DNA of 11,300 nucleotides from Anaerolineae bacterium (lineage in GTDB: Bacteria > Chloroflexota > Anaerolineae > JADYZS01). This document shows positions 1-5,041 of this stretch, one piece after another (within the stretch, counting starts at the first letter, position 1; every line of letters starts with the position of its first letter). The DNA lies in assembly GCA_020853075.1 (NCBI GenBank), contig JADYZS010000238.1, positions 1 through 11,300 on the forward strand, read 5' to 3'. Both the position numbers and the translations under genes were made by a program. The notes under the pieces are model-generated. The model searched no databases. It was not told the origin of the DNA and saw only the letters and a list, made by a program, of their open reading frames with translations.

Positions 1-1
1 C

Positions 2-112
2 CTGCGCTACCTGCGCTCTTCTCGTCGCAAACGACCTTTGCAACTCACCGAGGCGGCCCGCCGTTTCGGCCAACTCCTGATCAGCCAACCACCCCTCTAC
101 CTCGTCACTTAA
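2..112 (+). CDS. 3' end of an unidentified protein (partial)
   Basis: Frame 2 is open from the window edge to a TAA at 110-112. It gives a 36-residue C-terminal tail that is basic in its first half and ends in QPPLYLVT. The stretch LTEAARRFGQLL looks like an amphipathic helix. The other frame of similar length gives a proline- and threonine-rich, less protein-like sequence, so this frame is preferred. No family can be assigned from so little sequence. The gene runs convergently towards the ZIP transporter gene, with a palindromic repeat between their stops. Confidence 0.4.
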   Translation: MRYLRSSRRKRPLQLTEAARRFGQLLISQPPLYLVT

Positions 113-152
113 GTTGACGCATATGGGTACACTTGGTGTGGCCGAGGATTTT

Positions 153-261
153 GTCATTCTGAGGAGCGCTCCCGCACGGCGGGTACGCCCGCGGGACTTA
201 GCGACGAAGAATCTGTTCATCAAGTCGGGATTCTTCGCTCCCTGCGGTCGCTCAGAATGAC
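153..261. repeat. Nested palindromic interspersed repeat between convergent genes
   Basis: The outer arms are GTCATTCTGAGGAGCG (153-168) and CGCTCAGAATGAC (249-261), complementary at their outer ends. An inner perfect inverted repeat is CGAAGAATC (205-213) with GATTCTTCG (229-237). A third small hairpin, CCCGC-ACG-GCGGG, lies at 171-183. Elements beginning GTCATTCTGAG and containing GAAGAATCT are familiar non-coding interspersed repeats in Chloroflexota and some other bacterial genomes. The position between two convergent stops (112 and 271) would let the RNA hairpins act as a bidirectional terminator, but there is no T-run, so this role is only inferred. Confidence 0.75.
171..200 (+). repeat. 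Hairpin-plus-tail repeat module, copy 1
   Basis: A 13-nt mini-hairpin (CCCGC-ACG-GCGGG, 171-183) runs into the tail at 181-200. The tail matches the minus strand of 4935-4954 at 19 of 20 positions and the plus strand at 9980-9999 more loosely. Here the module is nested inside the GTCATTCTGAG element. Confidence 0.6.
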
Positions 262-270
262 GTACCAGTG

Positions 271-1485
271 TTAGAACTTCACCAGGAACGCGGTGACGTA
301 CATGATCAGGATGCCCGCCGTCAGGCCGCCCATGTTGGCCCAAGAGAAGGCAGGCTGGTTCTCCTTCGCACTATCCCGTACGACGAGGCGCGTGACCTCA
401 TAGATGACCTGCAGGATGGCCCCGGCGCCGATGCCAAAGAAGAGGGCCGCGGCAATGTCAGAATAGACGAAGCCGCCGATCCAGGTGCCCAGGATGGCCG
501 GCGCGCCAGCGAGGGCGGCCAACTGCACAAAGTGGCGCAGCCGCGGCTCCTCGCGGGCGATGGGGGCGGCGATGCCGATGCCTTCGGTGATATTATGCAA
601 GGTAAAGCCGATGACGAGGAATGCGCCCAAGGCCGCCTCGCCCAGCGCGAAGGCCGCACCGATGGCTAACCCTTCGCCCAGGTTGTGCAGCCCGATGCCC
701 AAGGCGATGAGGTACGAAAGCGAGAGGCGCGAAGGCCCCTGCCCGCGACCGGCCTTCCGCGTCTGGCCGATAGCGATGAGCAGCAGGAAACTGAGGAGCA
801 TACCGAAGGCCACCAGTGGCACCCCCTGGAAGACGCCGGGCACGCGTCCCGCGACCTCCAGCGCTTCCAACAGCGTATCCACCACCAGAAAAACGAGAAG
901 CCCAACGGTGAGCGCGAGGATCGCGTTCATCGCCTTCCGCCCCATGCGCCGCATGAAGGGGAACCACAGGAGGCCCAGGCCCACCGGGATAACGCCGACG
1001 TAAATGCCGACCAACCCAAAGCGCAGGAAACCCTCTAACGACGGCGCTGGCGAGAGCGCGGCCACCACAACCTCTCTTTCAAAGACCAGGCCGTTGGACG
1101 TGATGAGTTTGACGAACAACGGCTCACCCTCTACCCACTGGTAGGGAATGGTGAACGTGGCCTGCCCCAAGCGCGGGATGACGTTGCTCGGATTGGCTGC
1201 GGACGTCCAGATGGCGTCGTCCACCAGCACCTGGGCCACGGTCACAGCCTCCGGCCCGCTATTGAGCACCGGCACGACGATTTGCCCCGGCTTCAGGACA
1301 ATCGGTTGGATATTCAGCACTTCAACCGGCGCGACGGGCTTCACTCTCAACCCTGCGCCAGTGATGATAAAGAGGGCCAGAACAACGCCCAGCAAGAGGA
1401 GCGGCACCAGCGCAGCCACAGCCACCCCTGCCTGCCCAAACGTACTCCGGTTCGTCACCTGGCTACCTACTTTGACCTCTTCCAT
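271..1485 (-). CDS. ZIP-family divalent metal transporter with extra N-terminal extracytoplasmic domain
   Basis: A 404-residue membrane protein. The C-terminal part (about 150-404) has the ZIP transporter signature: H267-N-x-x-E271-G in one helix and H297-N-x-x-E301-G in the next, the pair that forms the binuclear metal site in ZIP proteins. ZIP proteins import Zn, Fe or Mn; the substrate cannot be read from the sequence. Bacterial ZIPs such as ZupT are usually about 250-270 residues. The extra length here is one N-terminal helix (about 20-45) and a beta-rich domain of about 100 residues (50-148) that should lie outside the membrane. The start at 1485 is supported by a GGAGAG sequence upstream, which abuts the stop of the oxidase gene 17 bp away. 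It is the last gene of the regulator-oxidase-transporter operon. Confidence 0.88.
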   Translation of the reverse strand: MEEVKVGSQVTNRSTFGQAGVAVAALVPLLLLGVVLALFIITGAGLRVKPVAPVEVLNIQPIVLKPGQIVVPVLNSGPEAVTVAQVLVDDAIWTSAANPSNVIPRLGQATFTIPYQWVEGEPLFVKLITSNGLVFEREVVVAALSPAPSLEGFLRFGLVGIYVGVIPVGLGLLWFPFMRRMGRKAMNAILALTVGLLVFLVVDTLLEALEVAGRVPGVFQGVPLVAFGMLLSFLLLIAIGQTRKAGRGQGPSRLSLSYLIALGIGLHNLGEGLAIGAAFALGEAALGAFLVIGFTLHNITEGIGIAAPIAREEPRLRHFVQLAALAGAPAILGTWIGGFVYSDIAAALFFGIGAGAILQVIYEVTRLVVRDSAKENQPAFSWANMGGLTAGILIMYVTAFLVKF

Positions 1486-1501
1486 TTTTCTTATCTCTCC
1501 T

Positions 1502-2536
1502 CTATTCCACTACCTCAAAGAATCCCATCCAGCCCAGTTCCGCAAACTCGCTCTGGTGCGCGTGGAACATGAAACGCCCCGTATGATGATAGGTGAACTC
1601 CATGATACCCCGTTGCCCCTGGCAGAGCATCACCGTATCGGTGTATTCGCTCGGCGTCAGGCTCGTGCCAGTGGGGTAATACTGGAAGAAGTTGGCGTGG
1701 ATGTGCAACGAATTGATCAGGTCAAATTCCGTTATGTTCACCAGATAGACCCGCACCAACTCCCCCTTCTTGATCTGGATCGGGTGATCCTGAAAGTAGA
1801 AGGCAACGCCGTTGACGGTGTAGAGCTCGTTCTCGCCATTCCCGTCCAGGTCAAAGCCGTTCATCACCATAACCATCTCGCGCGCGGGGGGGCGCGGCGT
1901 TTTGGGATCAATGATGAACGTGCCGTAGAGCCCCTTGTGGATGTGTTTCTTGAGCGGCATGACGTGGCAATGATAGAGTTGTAGGCCGAACGGCTCGGCG
2001 GTGAACTCGTAGATGAAGGTCCCACCTGCGGGAACCGGCTCAAAGACGCCGTCCTGGTTGGCCGCGTGGATGCCGTGGAAGTGGATGGTGTGGGGATGGG
2101 AGCCGGCATTGACGAACTTTACCCGCACCAGATCGCCCTCGGTGCAACGGAACGTAGGCCCCGGCACGCGGCCATTGTAGGTCCAGGCGGGAAAGGCGAC
2201 GCCTTTCGCCACCTCTATTTCCCGGTCGTAGGCTGTCACCTGGTATTCCCGCAGCGTCCGGCCATCTGGGAGTTGGCTCACCTGACCCATGTCAAAGTCG
2301 GTAAGAATCTGCATGGGGTCAGCCGTGGCCGGCGGAATATCCAACTTGGTGGCGAAGCCGGGGCTGGCGCCCATCATGTCCATGCCACCATGTTCGTCTT
2401 CGCCGTGGTTATGCTGCCCGGCCTGCGGCGAGGCCGACACCGGGGCAGCCACGTTCGTACCGGCCAGGGCCGCAGCCCCGGCCGCGACCGCCGCGCCCGT
2501 CCGTAGAAAGTTACGTCTTGATAAATGCTTCAACAT
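1502..2536 (-). CDS. Tat-exported two-domain multicopper oxidase
   Basis: The protein has 344 residues from the chosen start. An in-frame ATG 12 codons upstream (2572) is less likely: the ATG at 2534-2536 has a GAGGAG ribosome site and opens directly onto a Tat signal (S-R-R-N-F-L-R at 6-12, then an Ala-rich hydrophobic stretch). Residues 41-56 are rich in His and Met. Domain 1 holds H147/H149, H152/H154 and H189-C190-H191, with H198 or H200 as further ligands. Domain 2 holds H278/H280 and H325/H327 but no Cys in its HxH motif. The type 1 copper Cys is therefore in domain 1, and the trinuclear site would form between subunits, as in two-domain laccases. The axial position looks like Leu203. 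Likely role: oxidation of Fe(II), Mn(II) or Cu(I) outside the membrane, inferred partly from its place between a DtxR-type regulator and a ZIP transporter. A laccase-like role on organic substrates is the alternative. Confidence 0.88.
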   Translation of the reverse strand: MLKHLSRRNFLRTGAAVAAGAAALAGTNVAAPVSASPQAGQHNHGEDEHGGMDMMGASPGFATKLDIPPATADPMQILTDFDMGQVSQLPDGRTLREYQVTAYDREIEVAKGVAFPAWTYNGRVPGPTFRCTEGDLVRVKFVNAGSHPHTIHFHGIHAANQDGVFEPVPAGGTFIYEFTAEPFGLQLYHCHVMPLKKHIHKGLYGTFIIDPKTPRPPAREMVMVMNGFDLDGNGENELYTVNGVAFYFQDHPIQIKKGELVRVYLVNITEFDLINSLHIHANFFQYYPTGTSLTPSEYTDTVMLCQGQRGIMEFTYHHTGRFMFHAHQSEFAELGWMGFFEVVE

Positions 2537-2539
2537 ACT

Positions 2540-2545
2540 CTCCTC
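2540..2545 (-). promoter_or_regulatory. Ribosome binding site that decides the oxidase start
   Basis: GAGGAG on the minus strand, followed by AGT and then ATG. It selects the start at 2536, directly ahead of the Tat signal peptide, over the in-frame ATG at 2572. Confidence 0.6.
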
Positions 2546-2591
2546 ACACGATAAAAGGATCAGAACGATCACCTGACGCCGGATGACGACG

Positions 2592-3290
2592 TTAATCTCC
2601 CTTTGTCTTCACCCTTTCCATCACGGGCGCGACGAAGATGTACTCCGCGAGTTCGCGGCCCAGGGCATGCCGCTCCTCGCCGACGCGCACCGTGAGCGGC
2701 CCGTTGAAAGGCGCTCTATCCAGGACGTGCACCGTGATCTGGGGCAGTAAGCCCAGGCTGGCGACGTAGCGCAGCACGTCCGCGCCACCAGCAACACGGA
2801 CGATGACCGCGCTCTGCCCGACCTCCAAATCTACCAGACGCGTCTCGTCCGCGGCCGGCAGGTTTCCGTCCTTAGTCGGGATGGGGTCGCCATGCGGGTC
2901 TAGCGTCGGGCGGCCCAAGGCGATGTCAATCCTCTCCTCAAACTGCTCGGAGATAACGTGCTCCAGGCGGTCTGCCTCATCGTGCACCTGATCCCAACTG
3001 TAGCCCAAGGCTTCAATAAGGTAGAGTTCCAGCAGGCGATGATGGCGGATGACTTCCAGCGCGACCTTCTCGCCCGCGGGGGTCAACTCCACCCCTTGAT
3101 AGGGCGTGTAGTGCACCAGGTGCAGGTCTGCCAGTTTCTTGAGCATATTGGTCACCGAGGGCGCGGCGAAGTTCAGTCGCTCGGCGATGGCGGTGGTTGT
3201 GACCGCCACGAGTTCCTGCTGGAGCACATAGATGGTCTTGAGGTAGTCCTCAATAGCAGGTGTAATGGTGCGATCTTCCGATTTAGTCAT
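2592..3290 (-). CDS. DtxR/MntR-family metal-dependent transcriptional regulator
   Basis: A 232-residue protein with three parts. Residues about 10-75 form a winged helix-turn-helix (PAIEDYLKTIY, then SVTNMLKKL as recognition helix). Residues about 78-125 form the metal-binding dimerisation domain. Residues about 150-222 form a FeoA/SH3-like C-terminal domain. Aligned by eye to DtxR, the ligands are D15, H84, E88, H103, D107, E110 and H111. DtxR has Met at the first position and Cys102 where this protein has D107; MntR has carboxylates at both, so manganese (or mixed Mn/Fe) sensing is more likely than strict iron sensing. When metal-loaded, such proteins usually repress uptake genes. It heads the operon and its stop is 55 bp from the oxidase start. 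A palindrome over its own ATG suggests autoregulation. Confidence 0.93.
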   Translation of the reverse strand: MTKSEDRTITPAIEDYLKTIYVLQQELVAVTTTAIAERLNFAAPSVTNMLKKLADLHLVHYTPYQGVELTPAGEKVALEVIRHHRLLELYLIEALGYSWDQVHDEADRLEHVISEQFEERIDIALGRPTLDPHGDPIPTKDGNLPAADETRLVDLEVGQSAVIVRVAGGADVLRYVASLGLLPQITVHVLDRAPFNGPLTVRVGEERHALGRELAEYIFVAPVMERVKTKGD

Positions 3291-3296
3291 GGCTAA
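3283..3296. promoter_or_regulatory. Candidate DtxR/MntR operator over the regulator's start codon
   Basis: TTAGTCATGGCTAA is a 14-bp near-palindrome with one non-complementary pair. It covers the ATG of the regulator gene and abuts the -10 box. TTAG/CTAA half-sites resemble those of DtxR/IdeR-type boxes, although the spacing is shorter than the 19-bp consensus. A bound repressor here would block RNA polymerase. The role is inferred. Confidence 0.4.
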
Positions 3297-3325
3297 GTTA
3301 TATCACAAGTTCTACGAAATGTCAA
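3297..3325 (-). promoter_or_regulatory. Sigma70-type promoter of the metal operon
   Basis: On the minus strand a perfect -35 TTGACA (3320-3325) and a -10 TATAAC (3297-3302) are separated by exactly 17 bp. Only six bases (TTAGCC) separate the -10 from the ATG, so transcription should start at or within a base or two of the start codon, giving a leaderless mRNA. Confidence 0.75.
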
Positions 3326-3363
3326 GATGTAGGCAGGGAAAAAATTCCTGCGACCCGGCCCTA

Positions 3364-3392
3364 TTGCGCGCCACTGGCCTCAATGGTAAAAT
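3364..3392 (+). promoter_or_regulatory. Probable promoter of the alpha/beta hydrolase gene
   Basis: TTGCGC (3364-3369), a 17-bp spacer and TAAAAT (3387-3392), the latter preceded by TGG as an extended -10. The start site would fall near 3399, leaving a leader of about 24 nt that contains the GGAGG ribosome site. The divergent intergenic region (3291-3422) holds this and the metal-operon promoter. Confidence 0.5.
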
Positions 3393-3411
3393 CAGCACAG
3401 GTTGCAGATGC

Positions 3412-3416
3412 GGAGG
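3412..3416 (+). promoter_or_regulatory. Ribosome binding site that decides the hydrolase start
   Basis: GGAGG, 6 bases before the ATG at 3423. The upstream in-frame TTG (3402) and ATG (3408) lack such a site. Confidence 0.6.
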
Positions 3417-3422
3417 CTGCTC

Positions 3423-4193
3423 ATGTCAGGCTACGCGCCAGGCGGCGCGCCCTTTGCTTTTCCCGGCCAGCCGGGAAATACCATCGGTTGCCTGCTGGTT
3501 CACGGCTTCACGGGCATGGCTCAGGAGATGCGTCCCCTGGGCGAATACCTGGCCGCGCGCGGCTGCGGTGTCGTCGGCGTGCGCCTGGCGGGGCACGGCA
3601 CGACGATGGCCGACCTGGAACGCACCACCTGGCAAGACTGGGTCGCCTCGGCGTGGGCCGGGTTGCAGGAATTGCGGCAACGCCATACCCACGTCTTTGC
3701 CATAGGTCTCTCCACTGGCGGGGCTATCTCCCTTTATCTGGCCGCGCGCGAACCGCTGACAGGCGTGGTTGGCCTTAGCACGCTGCTGCGCGTCCCGCGC
3801 GGCGGCTGGCAGTTGCGTTACATCCGCTGGCTGAAGTATCTGAAACGCTACGTGGAAAAGGGCGCGCCCGACTGGTGGGACGCGGAGGCAGCCGCGCGCC
3901 ACGTCAGTTATCCTTTCTATCCGACGCGCGGCGTGGAGCAACTGGCGAAACTGCTGGCCGCCCTGCGCGCCAGCCTGCCCCAGGTGCGTGTGCCCGCGTT
4001 CATCATGCACTCGCGCCATGACGGCGCAGTCCCCGTCGCCCACGCGCAGGAGATTTACGATGGGCTGGGGTCGGCAGACAAGGAATTGGTCTTCATAGAG
4101 GGGAGCGGCCATCTCATAACCGAGGACGCGCAGCGGGAGCAGGTGGCCGCGCGCGTGTGGGATTGGGCGCAGAGACACTTGACACCCGCCTGA
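3423..4193 (+). CDS. Alpha/beta hydrolase, Est30-like carboxylesterase/monoacylglycerol lipase
   Basis: A 256-residue soluble protein with no signal peptide. It has the oxyanion-hole motif HGFTG (28-31 region), the nucleophile elbow G-L-S97-T-G-G, an acid D200 in HSRHDGAVPV, and a catalytic histidine H230 in SGHLITED. The order and spacing fit the Geobacillus Est30 type of carboxylesterase, which cleaves short- to medium-chain acyl esters or monoacylglycerols. Its natural substrate is unknown. A 6-bp spaced GGAGG sets the start, and in-frame TTG/ATG codons at 3402 and 3408 are alternatives. It is divergent from the metal operon and 116 bp ahead of the peroxiredoxin gene. A consensus promoter lies over its last codons, so the two genes are probably not expressed only together. 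Confidence 0.88.
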   Translation: MSGYAPGGAPFAFPGQPGNTIGCLLVHGFTGMAQEMRPLGEYLAARGCGVVGVRLAGHGTTMADLERTTWQDWVASAWAGLQELRQRHTHVFAIGLSTGGAISLYLAAREPLTGVVGLSTLLRVPRGGWQLRYIRWLKYLKRYVEKGAPDWWDAEAAARHVSYPFYPTRGVEQLAKLLAALRASLPQVRVPAFIMHSRHDGAVPVAHAQEIYDGLGSADKELVFIEGSGHLITEDAQREQVAARVWDWAQRHLTPA

Positions 4194-4207
4194 TTCACTC
4201 TTATAAT
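4179..4207 (+). promoter_or_regulatory. Perfect-consensus promoter at the hydrolase/peroxiredoxin junction
   Basis: TTGACA (4179-4184), exactly 17 bp, then TATAAT (4202-4207). The -35 box lies inside the last codons of the hydrolase gene. The predicted start is near 4213-4214, about 96 nt ahead of the peroxiredoxin ATG. It probably drives the peroxiredoxin gene; no other product is visible downstream. Confidence 0.65.
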
Positions 4208-4227
4208 CGCCGCACGCTCCATTGATT

Positions 4228-4248
4228 GGCAAAGAGCGGCGTTTTGCC
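4228..4248 (+). promoter_or_regulatory. Small inverted repeat in the peroxiredoxin leader
   Basis: GGCAAA (4228-4233) pairs with TTTGCC (4243-4248) across a 9-nt loop. The right arm overlaps the -35 of the second promoter-like site. It could form a leader hairpin in RNA from the upstream promoter, or be a protein site. The evidence is only the dyad. Confidence 0.25.
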
Positions 4249-4272
4249 TACCACTTATCCAAATGGTAGAAT
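4244..4272 (+). promoter_or_regulatory. Second promoter of the peroxiredoxin gene
   Basis: TTGCCT (4244-4249), a 17-bp spacer, and TAGAAT (4267-4272) preceded by TGG as an extended -10. The same TGG-TARAAT form precedes the hydrolase gene. The start site would lie near 4279, about 31 nt before the ATG. Confidence 0.5.
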
Positions 4273-4309
4273 ACATCTCGCGAGGCATATTCATTACACG
4301 GAGGCGGCT

Positions 4310-4885
4310 ATGTCTGAATCAAAGGAACGAACACACCAGGTGGCTTTCAAGGGCCAGCCCCACATCGTCGTTGGCCCGTTGCTGAAGCCGGGCGACAAAG
4401 CGCCCAACTTTAAGATGTTGGATCAGGATTTGCAGGAGAAGACACTGAAGGACTATGCCGGGAAGGTGGTTCTTCTGAGCGTGCTTTATTCCCTGGAGAC
4501 ATCAATCTGCGATGTCCAGACACGGCGCTTCAACCAAGATGTCACCGGTCTTGGCGCCGACGTGGCGGTAGTATCTATCAGCAACGATATGCCGATCACC
4601 CAGAAGCGTTGGTGCACCGACCACAACCAGCAGCCGTGTCTCACCCTCTCCGACAATCGCGACCACAACTTCGGCAAGCGGTACGGGACGTGGGTGAAAG
4701 ACCTGGGGCTGCACCAGCGTTCGGTCTTCGTCATAGACCAGCAGGGCATCATCCGTTACGCTCAGTACCTCCCCTCCATCGGCGAGCATCCTGACTACGA
4801 CAAACCGGTGGCAGTTGTGAAGGAATTGCTGAAAGAAGCGGGCAAGGCCAAGAGCGTGAAAGCCAAAGGCGCGAAGAAGAAGTAG
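4310..4885 (+). CDS. tpx: Thiol peroxidase (Tpx-type 2-Cys peroxiredoxin)
   Basis: A 191-residue thioredoxin-fold protein. The N-terminal half carries FKGQP and KPGDKAPNF, as in Tpx. C67, in SLETSICDVQTRRFN, is the peroxidatic cysteine with T64 three residues before it. C102, in QKRWC, is the resolving cysteine; the 35-residue gap is close to the 34 of E. coli Tpx. R137 in LHQRSVFVID is the usual conserved Arg. Such enzymes reduce hydrogen peroxide and lipid hydroperoxides in the cytoplasm using thioredoxin. Two oddities: Tyr60 replaces the usual Pro in the PSxxTxxC motif, and a Lys/Ala-rich tail of about 17 residues makes it longer than the usual 165-170. C110 is an additional cysteine. The start is set by GGAGG 5 bases upstream. 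The neighbouring metal operon fits an oxidative-stress setting. Confidence 0.9.
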   Translation: MSESKERTHQVAFKGQPHIVVGPLLKPGDKAPNFKMLDQDLQEKTLKDYAGKVVLLSVLYSLETSICDVQTRRFNQDVTGLGADVAVVSISNDMPITQKRWCTDHNQQPCLTLSDNRDHNFGKRYGTWVKDLGLHQRSVFVIDQQGIIRYAQYLPSIGEHPDYDKPVAVVKELLKEAGKAKSVKAKGAKKK

Positions 4886-4900
4886 GTTAGCATTGTCTGG

Positions 4901-4932
4901 CCCTCCCTCTCCCATATTTGGGAGAGGGAGGG
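4901..4932 (+). terminator. Strong GC-rich hairpin after the peroxiredoxin gene
   Basis: CCCTCCCTCTCCC (4901-4913) pairs perfectly with GGGAGAGGGAGGG (4920-4932) across a 6-nt loop, 15 bp after the tpx stop. There is no T-tract, so intrinsic termination is doubtful. The same CCCTCTCCC core recurs at 10004-10066, so this is first of all a member of a repeat family that may also stop transcription or protect the 3' end. Confidence 0.45.
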
Positions 4933-4934
4933 GG

Positions 4935-4970
4935 TAAGTCCCGTGGGCGTACCCTGGCCCGCGAGGCGGG
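4935..4970 (-). repeat. Hairpin-plus-tail repeat module, copy 2
   Basis: On the minus strand: hairpin CCCGC-CTC-GCGGG (4958-4970), a few extra bases, then GGGTACGCCCACGGGACTTA (4935-4954). The tail differs from copy 1 at one position. It leads directly into the CCCTCCCTCTCCC hairpin, as copy 3 does in the GT39 gene. Confidence 0.6.
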
Positions 4971-5041
4971 GCCTGGGCGGGCTCGCCATACGGGATGGGG
5001 GTGGGTGAGGGCTGAGAGATTCAACACCGAGGAGCATCACT

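Larger units (their letters stand above)
4901..5011. repeat. CCCTCTCCC-type composite intergenic repeat
   Basis: It starts with the long CCCTCCCTCTCCC hairpin, continues with the hairpin-plus-tail module in minus orientation (4935-4970), and ends in GGGGGTGGGTGAGGG. It fills most of the gap between tpx and the methyltransferase gene. The same three parts (tail module, CCCTCTCCC hairpin, GGGGTGAGGG end) occur inside the GT39 gene, which shows that they belong to one repeat family. No coding potential was seen. Confidence 0.65.

Noticed and set aside
114..142. TTGACG as a promoter -35 after the first gene
   Set aside because: No -10-like hexamer lies at 16-18 bp and no plus-strand gene follows.
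1148..1984. Long plus-strand open frame antisense to the transporter and oxidase genes
   Set aside because: The minus-strand frames encode recognisable ZIP and multicopper oxidase motifs. The plus-strand frame is a high-GC shadow with no family features.
3333..3351. Short inverted repeat GCAGG...CCTGC around an A-run in the divergent intergenic region
   Set aside because: Only five pairs are certain and inner pairing needs a bulge. It could be an operator, but nothing ties it to a regulator.
4208..4241. CGCCGC/GCGGCG pair followed by TTTT as an intrinsic terminator for the hydrolase gene
   Set aside because: The loop is 22 nt, the stem is only 6 bp, and the T-run overlaps the second promoter-like site. 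Too weak to call.
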